From NCBI RefSeq assembly GCF_003641205.1, contig NZ_CP032762.1, positions 4,856,001 through 4,920,000 of the forward strand: a stretch of 64,000 nucleotides of DNA, written 5' to 3'. Of the stretch, positions 19,106 through 29,140 are shown piece after piece; the first letter of the stretch is position 1, and each line of letters begins with the position of its first letter. A program made the translations under genes and the position numbers. This stretch comes from Rhodococcus sp. P1Y (lineage in GTDB: Bacteria; Actinomycetota; Actinomycetes; Mycobacteriales; Mycobacteriaceae). The notes under the pieces are model-generated. The model was not told the origin of the DNA. It did not search any database and saw nothing but the letters and a program-made list of their open reading frames with translations.

Positions 19106-19764
19106 CGCAGGAGCAGACCGGCCTACGCCCGGCACGCGTCGTGCTGGCCGACGATCACACGCTCTTTCGTGACGGACTCGCCGCCTTGATCGAAACCGAT
19201 CCTGCGTTCGAGGTCGTGGCTCAGTGCCCTGACGGTGCGAGTGCCATCGAGGTCGTCGCCGACCTGATTCCCGACATTGCCGTGCTCGACATCGAGATGC
19301 CGGGACCTGGCGCGCGAGCCGTCGTGACCGCGATCCGCGATCGGGCACCTTCGGTTGCGATCGTCATCCTCTCGATGCATCAGGACTCGGAGATGCTGCG
19401 CGACCTGCTCGACGCAGGCGCGTCTGCGTTTCTCGCCAAGACTGTCGCCCGCGATCAGCTGATCGCCGGACTGCATTCCGTCCAGCAGAGCCCGGGTAAC
19501 ATCCTGTTGTCGACGTCGCGCGAATCGATCGGGGTTGCGCTCGCGGAGTCCCCCGAACCGGAGCATCCACTGTCACCGCGCGAGATCGAGGTTCTCGGAC
19601 TGGTTGCTCAGGCCAGATCGAATCAACAGATCGGACGAGAACTCGGTATCACCGAGTCCACGGTCAAACGGCACCTGACCAACATCTTCGCGAAGTTGGG
19701 AGCCGTCTCCCGTGTCGACTGCATCCGAAAAGCCTCGGCGTACGACCTCGCCAAAGATTGGTGA
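19099..19764 (+). CDS. LuxR/NarL-family response regulator
   Basis: 221 residues. The receiver domain (about 12-130) has the acidic pair ADDH, the phospho-acceptor Asp in AVLDIEMPG (near residue 59), and a Lys in FLAKTV. A C-terminal LuxR helix-turn-helix (about 155-215: LSPREIEVLGLVA, ITESTVKRHLTNI) binds DNA. The start codon lies inside the kinase gene (7-base overlap), which fixes it well. It is the partner of the kinase just upstream. Confidence 0.93.
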   Translation: MVTQEQTGLRPARVVLADDHTLFRDGLAALIETDPAFEVVAQCPDGASAIEVVADLIPDIAVLDIEMPGPGARAVVTAIRDRAPSVAIVILSMHQDSEMLRDLLDAGASAFLAKTVARDQLIAGLHSVQQSPGNILLSTSRESIGVALAESPEPEHPLSPREIEVLGLVAQARSNQQIGRELGITESTVKRHLTNIFAKLGAVSRVDCIRKASAYDLAKDW

Positions 19765-19839
19765 CACCAGCCTGTATGGGTAAAGCCACACAGGTACGCT
19801 GAACGGAACAATCTGGACAATCGAACGACAAGGCTTCGC

Positions 19840-20526
19840 ATGGCAATCGACTACACCCGCAAGCCGTCGACCCCAGCAGCACCTGTGGTGAGTCTGAGCA
19901 AGGTCACGCTGTCCAAGGCAGCGCCGTCTGTCAGCCTGACGAAAGCCGGTGAAAAGCAAGGCGCCATGCGCGTCAACCTGAACTGGTCGACCGGTGCCGC
20001 CGCGCCCGCGCCGAAGAAGAAAGGGTTCCTCGCCAAGCTTGCGGCAGCGTCGTACGGAACCGGAGGCGTCGACCTCGACCTGGGGTGCCTGTACGAACTC
20101 GCCGACGGTTCGAAGGGCGTCATACAGGCCCTCGGCAACAGCTTCGGTGCGCTCGACCGCGCGCCGTACATCGCACTCGACGGCGACGACCGCTCCGGCA
20201 CCGTCAGTGGCGGCGAGAACATGCACATCGACCTCGGTAAACCCGAATTGTTCAAGCGCATACTCATTTTCGCGATGATCTACGACGGTGCACCCAACTG
20301 GGCTGCCGTCGACGGTGTCGTAACGCTGTTCCCGACGTCCGGCCCGCAGGTGGAAGTGAAGCTCGACTCGGACAACAACTCCGCTCGCATCTGCGCAATT
20401 GCTTTGCTGGAGAGCGGAAAACAAGGCGTCACCGTCACCCGTCAGGTCGAGTACATCCAGGGCAGCCAGTCGGACCTGGACAAGAAGTACGGCTGGGGCA
20501 TGAAGTGGGCCGCGGGGCGCAAATAG
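19840..20526 (+). CDS. TerD-family (tellurite/stress, Ca-binding fold) protein
   Basis: 228 residues. The first 60 residues carry short Ser/Lys-rich repeats (VSLSKVTLSKAAPSVSLTKAG). The TerD core follows with VDLDLGCLYEL (about 79-89), the acidic loop LDGDDRSG (about 113-120) and a middle FKRILIFAMIYDG segment. TerD proteins bind calcium and are linked to stress and tellurite tolerance, though their biochemical role is uncertain. No other ter genes are next to it. The gene lies 75 bases after the response regulator and is followed 1 base later by a convergent TetR gene. Confidence 0.88.
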   Translation: MAIDYTRKPSTPAAPVVSLSKVTLSKAAPSVSLTKAGEKQGAMRVNLNWSTGAAAPAPKKKGFLAKLAAASYGTGGVDLDLGCLYELADGSKGVIQALGNSFGALDRAPYIALDGDDRSGTVSGGENMHIDLGKPELFKRILIFAMIYDGAPNWAAVDGVVTLFPTSGPQVEVKLDSDNNSARICAIALLESGKQGVTVTRQVEYIQGSQSDLDKKYGWGMKWAAGRK

Positions 20527-20527
20527 G

Positions 20528-21121
20528 TCAGGACGTCAGCTCGAGCGCACCGAGGGCCCTCTTCGCGACGCGCTCGAGCTGGACCCGATCAGCGCCGTCC
20601 CGTGCGCGCTGCGACATACCCTGAATGACCGCGCCGACGAATTCCGCCTGCTCCGAGGGCGAACCGTCGTCACGCGCAGTTCTATCCGCAGCGATTCGCT
20701 CGGACAGAAGCGCGATGTTGGCATTGCGCATGTCTCGCAGCCTCTCTGCTACGTGCTTGTTCGCATCGGACACCGTCACCGCGGCACTGATCACGAGACA
20801 CCCTCCAGGGCACGACTCGTCGGAATAGTGCTCGGCGGCACCGAACAGGATCCGCCGCACCAGCGCCGCGGCCTTCTCCTCCTCTGCGAAGGCGCGGGCC
20901 ATGAAGTCGCCCCGGGTGGCGTTGTAGCGTTCGACGGTGGCGAAGAACAGTCCCTCTTTCCCGCCGAACGCGCTGTAGAGACTCGGCGGATTGATCCCCA
21001 TCGCCGAGGTCAGCATGGATACAGAGGTCGCTTCGTAGCCGTGCTCCCAAAAAGCGAACATCGCATTCTCCAGAGCGGAGTCGACGTCGAACTTTCGACC
21101 TTGCCCGCGTACGCCTGCCAT
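20528..21121 (-). CDS. TetR/AcrR-family transcriptional repressor
   Basis: 197 residues. The N-terminal helix-turn-helix (about 10-58: ENAMFAFWEHGYEATSVSMLTSAMGINPPSLYSAFGGKEGLF) is characteristic of the family and the C-terminal ligand domain follows. It is divergent from a remnant oxidoreductase gene and the LLM gene (start about 98 bases away), so it probably once controlled that pair. It has the C-P-G-G-C-L pattern (about residues 102-107) seen in the TetR subgroup that regulates NAD(P)H-dependent oxidoreductases. Confidence 0.93.
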   Translation of the reverse strand: MAGVRGQGRKFDVDSALENAMFAFWEHGYEATSVSMLTSAMGINPPSLYSAFGGKEGLFFATVERYNATRGDFMARAFAEEEKAAALVRRILFGAAEHYSDESCPGGCLVISAAVTVSDANKHVAERLRDMRNANIALLSERIAADRTARDDGSPSEQAEFVGAVIQGMSQRARDGADRVQLERVAKRALGALELTS

Positions 21122-21218
21122 CCGTAACTCCTCTTGTCGCGCCGCTTCCGCACATTACTCCTGTAGCGATCGATATGCGAATGCCGTAGGCTTCGGCGGA
21201 CCGAGGAGAGGACTGGAC

Positions 21219-21337
21219 ATGAAAGCCATCGTGATCGACGCAACGGGAGGCCCACGTTCGGCTTCGACGAAGCGGCTCACGCACATGCACTCATCGCAGC
21301 TGGCGGCGTCCGAGGAAAGGTACTGCTGATCCCATGA
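21219..21337 (+). pseudogene. Remnant of a quinone oxidoreductase / zinc-type alcohol dehydrogenase gene
   Basis: An ATG with a purine-rich upstream site starts the typical N-terminus MKAIVIDATGGP. From 21254 on, in the +2 frame relative to it, comes a typical C-terminus of the same family: TFGFDEAAHAHALIAAG, then RGKVLLIP and stop. About 12 N-terminal and 27 C-terminal codons are thus kept, while roughly 280-300 internal codons are missing and the join is out of frame. The TGA of the tail overlaps the ATG of the LLM gene (ATGA, 21334-21337), which shows that the intact gene was once translationally coupled to it. A clean internal deletion is the simplest explanation; no repeats or mobile element remain at the join. 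Confidence 0.75.
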
Positions 21338-22203
21338 AGTACGGATTGAACCTCCCCAACTTCGGCCCCGACATCGATCCCGACGGCATCCTCGCGTGGG
21401 CGCGCACCGCCGAGGACGTCGGATTCGACGCAATCCTGCTGTCCGATCACGTCGTGTTGACCGACGACGCACACGGCCGCTCGCCCGCTCCGTTCTACGA
21501 ATGCCTCGCGACGCTGTCGTGGCTTGCCGCATCGACGACGACAATTCGGCTCGGCAGCGGGGTCCTGATCGGGAGCCACCGCCATCCTGCACATCTGGCC
21601 CACGCCACGGCAACAATCGACAGACTGAGCGGAGGACGCTTGATCGTCGGCGTCGGCGTCGGTTGGGCGAGACAAGCATTCGACATTCTCGGGGTCCCTT
21701 TTCAGCGGCGCGGCGCGCTGACGGATGACGCGCTGGAGACTCTCCTGGCTGCGTGGACGTCCGATACTCTGCACATGCCCGGATCCGATGGCGCCGCACG
21801 CCTGGTGCACAACGGTCCACGTCCCGTTCAGGACCCTCACCCTCCGGTGTGGATCGGCGGCAACGGACGCGCCGCACTCGACCGCACGAACCGATTCGGC
21901 ACTGCATGGCATCCCCTGCACCCGTCACGAGAACTGTCCGTTTCTGGAACCAGGTACCTGAGTGCTGGAAAGCAGTTCGTCCCGCGGATGTACTTCTTGC
22001 CGGTGGACACGCAGGTCACGTCACCGAACCGCCCCCTTGGCTACGGAACCATCGACCAGATCCGTTCCGACGTGGACTTTCTCACCGAACTCGGAGTCGA
22101 AGAGATAGTGCTCGACACCGACCCCGGCGATCCGCGTCTGCGGCGATCGACGGAGCACGACCTAGAACTGGCGGAGCTAGCCGCGAAGACGTTCGGGATG
22201 TGA
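21334..22203 (+). CDS. LLM-class (luciferase-like) F420/FMN-dependent oxidoreductase
   Basis: 289 residues. The TIM-barrel start MKYGLNLPNFG, DHVV, the RLGSGVLIGSHRHPAHLAH region and GGRLIVGVGVGW are the usual landmarks of F420-dependent LLM oxidoreductases, followed by PPVWIGGNG. The substrate is unknown. Its start overlaps the stop of the remnant oxidoreductase upstream, so its natural translational coupling is now tied to a broken gene. It may be poorly expressed or rely on the short remnant as a leader. A TetR repressor is divergent upstream. Confidence 0.9.
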   Translation: MKYGLNLPNFGPDIDPDGILAWARTAEDVGFDAILLSDHVVLTDDAHGRSPAPFYECLATLSWLAASTTTIRLGSGVLIGSHRHPAHLAHATATIDRLSGGRLIVGVGVGWARQAFDILGVPFQRRGALTDDALETLLAAWTSDTLHMPGSDGAARLVHNGPRPVQDPHPPVWIGGNGRAALDRTNRFGTAWHPLHPSRELSVSGTRYLSAGKQFVPRMYFLPVDTQVTSPNRPLGYGTIDQIRSDVDFLTELGVEEIVLDTDPGDPRLRRSTEHDLELAELAAKTFGM

Positions 22204-22205
22204 AT

Positions 22206-22745
22206 TCACGCCGACGTTGCCGGGATCCCAGACTGCTCGGACGGCTCTTCGGTGACGCTGTAGGCGAGGTGCCCGCCGATGACACCGCCCAGGCCGGCCG
22301 CCGTGAGGCCGGCCAGCGCGAGGCCTTTCGCGACACCATCGGTTCGGTTCCGTCGGCGCAGGAACGAGCCGAGAAACAGAAATACACCTGTAGCGTTCGC
22401 ACCTGCGTGAATGATGCCGACACGGCGTGCGCGCGTGCCGCGGGTGGACCAGTCGCCCCATCCGGTGGCGATGGTGGCGGGCGCCGAGAGTAGTCCGAGG
22501 CCGATCAACCGCTGGGCGGCTTTCGACTCCGACCCGGCCATATCGAGGACAACCGCACTCGTCCACGCACCGACCGTCACGTTGACCAGGGCTGGATGAA
22601 TTGGGTGGCCGACGAAAGACCCACGCAACAATCCTCCGACCAGCGAGTTGTCCAGCGCGGGTTTGAGGACACCGTTGATAGCGTCGCTTTCCTTGTCGAG
22701 GAACGACGCGTCTTCGAGACTGTTCATTACACCGGGAAGGCTCAT
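22206..22745 (-). CDS. DUF2231-type membrane protein
   Basis: 179 residues. The GHPIHPALVN motif (about 46-55) and four hydrophobic segments are typical of DUF2231 proteins, which are membrane proteins of unknown function and sometimes resemble ferric/cytochrome-like four-helix bundles with conserved His. Here His residues occur in GHPIHP and IIHAGAN. It is convergent with the LLM gene (2-base gap). No operon partner is seen. Confidence 0.82.
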   Translation of the reverse strand: MSLPGVMNSLEDASFLDKESDAINGVLKPALDNSLVGGLLRGSFVGHPIHPALVNVTVGAWTSAVVLDMAGSESKAAQRLIGLGLLSAPATIATGWGDWSTRGTRARRVGIIHAGANATGVFLFLGSFLRRRNRTDGVAKGLALAGLTAAGLGGVIGGHLAYSVTEEPSEQSGIPATSA

Positions 22746-22864
22746 GCTCCCCGGCTACCCCCATAACACTGCGGCAAACGATTGGATTGCCTTACCAACA
22801 AGCAGAAACGTACAGCGTACGGTAAGTTGCCACACGACCCCGTTCGAAAGGTGACTGCCCTTAC

Positions 22865-25132
22865 ATGACCACTGCCGAAGCGTTGAACACGATCGTCGTT
22901 CGAGGTGCACGCGAGAACAACCTGCACGATGTAGATCTCGATCTACCCAAGCGCCGACTCATCGTCTTCGCGGGCGTATCCGGATCCGGTAAGTCCTCGC
23001 TCGTATTCGACACCATTGCCGCCGAAGCCCAGCGCCAGATCAACTCCACGTTCACGGCGTTCGCGCAGACGTTCCTCCCGTCGTACGGGCGCCCCGACGC
23101 CGATCTCATCGCCAACCTGTCTGCTGTGATCATCGTCGATCAGAAGCGCTTGTTCGGTGGACCGCGTTCGACGGTCGGCACCATCACCGACATCGGCGAC
23201 TGGTTGCGCATGCTCTGGTCACGCGCGGTCACTCCGTCGATCGGGTACTCCAACGCCTTCTCGTTCAACGACCCTGCCGGAATGTGCCCCGAGTGCGAGG
23301 GCCTCGGCGAGGCCAAGGTGATCGACATGAGCGAACTGGTCGACGAGTCGAAGTCGTTGCGGGAGGGACCGTTCAAACACCCCGACTTCGAACCGGGCAA
23401 GTGGCCGTATCGGGTGTTCGCAGACTCGGGACTGTTCGACCTCGACGTGCCGGTCGAGCAGTACTCGGCCCGCGAGCGACACATCTTCTTCGACGCCAAG
23501 CCGGGCGAAATCGAGGTGGTCAACACCGACGCCATCATGAAGAGCTACGAGGGCATCATCTCTCGTTTCAGGCGGAGCTATCTGTCCAAGGATGCCGACG
23601 CCCTGAAAGGCAAAGCCAAGATCGCATTCGATCGCATCGTCACCCGCGGCCGGTGCGAAGCCTGCGAGGGTTCCCGCTACAACGACACCGTTCGCGGCGC
23701 ACGAATCGAGGGTCTCTCACTGCCCGACTCGTTCGCGATGCAGGTATCGGATCTGGCAGAGCGCATCAGCAGCTGGCAACTGCGAGATCTGAATACTCTT
23801 CGCGACGAAATCGTGCTGCAGCTGCGCCGACTCGTCGATCTGGGTCTCGGATACCTCTCACTGGACCGAGCAACCGCCTCCCTGTCCGGCGGCGAGTCAC
23901 AACGCATCAAGATGGTCCGCCACCTCGGCGCGACGCTCAACGACATGCTCTACGTGTTCGACGAACCCACCACCGGACTACATCCGCGCGACGTGCACCG
24001 CCTCAACGAGATGCTGCTTGCGTTGCGCGACAAAGGAAATACCGTTCTCGTCGTCGAGCACGATCCGGAGGTGATGGCTATCGCCGACCGCATCGTCGAG
24101 ATCGGGCCCGGTGCTGGCAAAGCAGGCGGAACGGTGATGTTCGAGGGAACCTACTCGGAGCTGCTGGAGGCGGAAACGCGTACCGGGAAGGCTTTACGAC
24201 GCAACAATGCGGCGCTGCGGACACCCCGAACACCCGTGGGCTTCCTGCATATCGCCGGCGCGAACACCCACAACCTGCGCAACGTCAGCGCCGACATCCC
24301 ACTCGGTGTCCTCACGGCCGTGACAGGAGTCGCGGGCTCGGGCAAATCCAGCCTGATTCACGGTCATCTGCGCTCGGTAGCGCCCGACGCGGTGATCATC
24401 GATCAGGCACCGATCCGTGGGTCTCGGCGCTCCTCCCCTGCAACCTATTCCGGCCTGCTGGATCCGATCCGAGCCTACTTCGCTAAAAAGACAGGCCAAC
24501 CGGCGTCGTTGTTCTCCCCGAATTCCGACGGTGCCTGCTCCGATTGCCAGGGCAGCGGTATAATTTTCACCGATCTGGGCTTCACCGATCCTGTATCCAG
24601 TACCTGCGAAACATGCCAGGGCAGACGGTTTCGGCCTGGGGCTATCCGGCACACCGTCGACGGCGTCAGTATTGCCGACGTGTTCGAGATGTCTGTCGAG
24701 GACGCGCAAGACTTTTTCGAGGTCAAGAAGATCCGCGACATCCTGCATCGCTGCTCCGACGTCGGACTCGGCTATCTCTCTCTCGGACAGAACCTTTCGT
24801 CTCTCTCGGGTGGTGAGCGTCAACGTCTGAAGCTGGCTACCGAGTTGGTGGGTTCGTCGCCGGTCCTGGTTCTCGACGAGCCGACCACCGGTCTACACCC
24901 GTCGGACGTCTCGAATCTCATCGCGCTGCTGTCCGGAATGGTCGACGAAGGTAGAAGCGTCATCGTGATCGAGCACAACCTCGATGTCGTAGCTGCGGCC
25001 GACTGGGTGATCGACCTCGGTCCCGATGGCGGCCACACCGGCGGAGAGGTCGTGTTCACCGGAACCGTCGAAGATCTGGTGAGCAGGGACACGCACACAG
25101 GTGTCTATCTGGCCAAGAGCCTGGGTCGCTAG
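22865..25132 (+). CDS. UvrA-like ABC ATPase (short UvrA paralogue, drug-resistance/repair type)
   Basis: 755 residues, shorter than the about 950 of housekeeping UvrA. There are two ABC ATPase halves: Walker A GVSGSGKSSL near residue 38 and GVAGSGKSSL near 491, with signature sequences LSGGESQRIKM and LSGGERQRLKL, each followed by FDEPTTGLHP / LDEPTTGLHP. Four CxxC pairs form zinc modules (CPECEG, CEACEG, CSDCQG, CETCQG). The UvrB-binding and insertion domains of canonical UvrA appear to be missing. This matches the UvrA paralogue class often annotated as excinuclease-like; some members protect against DNA-binding antibiotics. It is followed 27 bases later by an SCO6745-family gene in the same direction. 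Confidence 0.9.
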   Translation: MTTAEALNTIVVRGARENNLHDVDLDLPKRRLIVFAGVSGSGKSSLVFDTIAAEAQRQINSTFTAFAQTFLPSYGRPDADLIANLSAVIIVDQKRLFGGPRSTVGTITDIGDWLRMLWSRAVTPSIGYSNAFSFNDPAGMCPECEGLGEAKVIDMSELVDESKSLREGPFKHPDFEPGKWPYRVFADSGLFDLDVPVEQYSARERHIFFDAKPGEIEVVNTDAIMKSYEGIISRFRRSYLSKDADALKGKAKIAFDRIVTRGRCEACEGSRYNDTVRGARIEGLSLPDSFAMQVSDLAERISSWQLRDLNTLRDEIVLQLRRLVDLGLGYLSLDRATASLSGGESQRIKMVRHLGATLNDMLYVFDEPTTGLHPRDVHRLNEMLLALRDKGNTVLVVEHDPEVMAIADRIVEIGPGAGKAGGTVMFEGTYSELLEAETRTGKALRRNNAALRTPRTPVGFLHIAGANTHNLRNVSADIPLGVLTAVTGVAGSGKSSLIHGHLRSVAPDAVIIDQAPIRGSRRSSPATYSGLLDPIRAYFAKKTGQPASLFSPNSDGACSDCQGSGIIFTDLGFTDPVSSTCETCQGRRFRPGAIRHTVDGVSIADVFEMSVEDAQDFFEVKKIRDILHRCSDVGLGYLSLGQNLSSLSGGERQRLKLATELVGSSPVLVLDEPTTGLHPSDVSNLIALLSGMVDEGRSVIVIEHNLDVVAAADWVIDLGPDGGHTGGEVVFTGTVEDLVSRDTHTGVYLAKSLGR

Positions 25133-25159
25133 CGTCACCTGCGGGTAGGTTCGACGATC

Positions 25160-26032
25160 ATGAGCAGCGACACCTCCAACGCCATTGCCCGCACCGCGTA
25201 CACGGCCTTCGAGCCGTTTCACATCACGGCCTACTTCAATCCCCTGCTGAAGTCGGCGGGTGAGGAGACCGGACTCGACGGCCACGCTTGGTATGCAGGG
25301 TCCCGCGCGGAACCGCTAGGCCCGACCCCGGCGAGTGTCGTGGCGGCAGCGTTCTACAACTTCAATCCCGCGCTGGTCGAGCGGGTGTGGCCACAGGCCG
25401 TTGAGGCCGGACTCGGCAAGATCGCGGAGGTGCGGTGGTCGATTCTCGATCGTGTTCTGGGAGACGCGCTCGGTTCTCTGGCCTCCGAGCCGAAGTTGGT
25501 CGAGGTAGGCAATCGGCTGCGAGACATCGGTGACACCGCCGTGTTCGCCGGTCGCACCTTGTCGGCAGCGTGGCACGCCTCGGACAGGCCGGACAGCCCG
25601 CACCTTGCCTTGTGGCACTCGATTGCAGTCATCCGCGAGTGGCGAGGCGACGGCCACCTCGCCGCCTTGGTCGACGCCCAACTCGACCCGACAGAGGCCG
25701 TCGTCTTCCACGAGGCGATCCACCCCGACCCGAAGTCGCGCCGCGTCCTCGGCAAACGAATCACGCAGATCACCAGGGGATGGTCGGACGAAGAATGGGA
25801 CGCAGCGGCCGATCGACTGATCGCGCGCGGGCTCGTCGAACGCCAGGACAAGGGTGAGGCACTCACCGAGCACGGCGTCGACCTCGACGCCCACATCGAA
25901 GCACGCACCGACGCGTTGGCGGCGTCCATCTGGCGCGATGTGCCCGACGCAGAGGACATCGTGCTCAGCGTCCGCCCCTATTCGAAGGCGATCATCGACG
26001 CCGGGATCCTGCCCGGCACGAAAAAGAAGTAG
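25160..26032 (+). CDS. SCO6745-family protein (helical, winged-helix-like C-terminus)
   Basis: 290 residues, soluble. The FEPFHITAYFNP start and the AAFYNFNPALVERVWP segment are hallmarks of a widespread actinobacterial family (SCO6745-like) without known function. The C-terminal third (residues about 195-260, including TQITRGWSDEEWDAAADRLIARGLVE) resembles a winged-helix module. It is probably co-transcribed with the UvrA-like gene. It is followed by a clear hairpin terminator. Confidence 0.82.
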   Translation: MSSDTSNAIARTAYTAFEPFHITAYFNPLLKSAGEETGLDGHAWYAGSRAEPLGPTPASVVAAAFYNFNPALVERVWPQAVEAGLGKIAEVRWSILDRVLGDALGSLASEPKLVEVGNRLRDIGDTAVFAGRTLSAAWHASDRPDSPHLALWHSIAVIREWRGDGHLAALVDAQLDPTEAVVFHEAIHPDPKSRRVLGKRITQITRGWSDEEWDAAADRLIARGLVERQDKGEALTEHGVDLDAHIEARTDALAASIWRDVPDAEDIVLSVRPYSKAIIDAGILPGTKKK

Positions 26033-26050
26033 CTTTCGGTCGATTCTCAC

Positions 26051-26090
26051 CGATGCCCCGCAGACGCCACGAGCTGTCTGCGGGGCATCG
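26051..26090 (+). terminator. Hairpin terminator after the UvrA-like/SCO6745 unit
   Basis: CGATGCCCCGCAGAC (26051-26065) and its perfect 15-bp complement (26076-26090) enclose a 10-base loop. It starts 19 bases after the stop codon at 26032. The following tgcgttta has only a short T-run, as is common in actinobacteria. Confidence 0.75.
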
Positions 26091-26156
26091 TGCGTTTAAA
26101 GGCAGTCGCAGGATTCGGGGTTCTTCGAAGCGCGGGGTAGGCAATTTTCTGTCGGC

Positions 26157-26183
26157 GGGAATTGATATCGTCTCGAGCACGTT
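26157..26183 (+). promoter_or_regulatory. ECF-sigma (SigE/SigH-like) promoter of the Clp gene
   Basis: GGGAAT (26157-26162), a 17-base spacer and CGTT (26180-26183) match the actinobacterial stress ECF consensus GGGAAY-N16-17-CGTT. It lies 43 bases before the ATG of the ClpC-like gene and directly before a HspR-type operator. Confidence 0.6.
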
Positions 26184-26184
26184 A

Positions 26185-26205
26185 CTTGAGTCGAACACGC
26201 TCAAC
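26185..26205 (+). promoter_or_regulatory. HAIR-like element (HspR operator)
   Basis: CTTGAGT (26185-26191), 7 bases, then GCTCAAC (26199-26205). The HspR consensus is CTTGAGT-N7-ACTCAAG: the left half is perfect and the right half matches 5 of 7. It overlaps the region just after the predicted -10, a classic repressor position. Confidence 0.6.
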
Positions 26206-26225
26206 CCTTGTAGTAGGAGGAACGA

Positions 26226-28634
<2,409 letters not shown>

Positions 28635-28647
28635 TGTGACTTCGCCA

Positions 28648-28694
28648 CTCGTATAGGCGTAGTCGGTTTTCCACGCCGACTACGCATATACGAG
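28648..28694. terminator. Long hairpin after the Clp gene (19-bp arms)
   Basis: CTCGTATAGGCGTAGTCGG (28648-28666) pairs with 28676-28694 with one mismatch in 19, around a 9-base loop beginning TTTT. It starts 13 bases after the Clp stop codon. It is a probable terminator without a T-tail; its arms are longer than needed and unlike the neighbouring genes in composition. Confidence 0.6.
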
Positions 28695-28717
28695 CAGCCG
28701 CGCCGCATACTGAGCCG

Positions 28718-29014
28718 ATGATCCTCGAACACGCGTTGTTGCACGTCGCATCTGAGAGAACCGACGAGTTCGAAGCCGCGTTCGCAGCGGCGAAGTCCAT
28801 CATCTCGGCTATGCCAGGATTCGTGAACCTGCGGCTCTCACGCGGAATCGAGCGTCAGGCGGTGTATCTCCTACTCGTCGAGTGGGACACACTGGAAGCG
28901 CATACCGAGGGCTTCCGCGGGTCGAGCGAATACTTGGAGTGGAAAGCACTGCTGCATCACTTCTACGACCCGTTCCCAGTCGTCGAACATTTCGCTCCCA
29001 TCCTGGTGGCCTGA
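28718..29014 (+). CDS. Antibiotic-biosynthesis-monooxygenase (ABM) fold protein
   Basis: 98 residues. It shows the short ferredoxin-like ABM fold: ILEHALLHVASERTDEFEAAF, then PGFVNLRLSRGIE, a YLLLVEWDTLEAH strand, and FYDPFPVVEHF at the end. Such proteins act as small dimeric oxygenases, heme or quinone handlers, or binding proteins; the function here is unknown. No clear ribosome site precedes the ATG, so a leaderless or weakly expressed gene is possible. Confidence 0.82.
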   Translation: MILEHALLHVASERTDEFEAAFAAAKSIISAMPGFVNLRLSRGIERQAVYLLLVEWDTLEAHTEGFRGSSEYLEWKALLHHFYDPFPVVEHFAPILVA

Positions 29015-29062
29015 CCACGTCCTGGTTGAGCAGAGCATCCAAGGCACCGCTTGGATGGTCCA

Positions 29063-29085
29063 TTCATACGAACCAAACGTATGAA
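29063..29085. promoter_or_regulatory. Inverted repeat upstream of the serine hydrolase gene
   Basis: TTCATACG (29063-29070) and CGTATGAA (29078-29085) are perfect 8-bp arms around a 7-base spacer, 55 bases before the GTG start. Size and symmetry fit a TetR- or MarR-type operator. The regulator is unknown. Confidence 0.45.
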
Positions 29086-29140
29086 AGGACCTTTCAAGCG
29101 ATGATGAAGGGGACAACTCAACGTCGAAGGAGATCCACCC

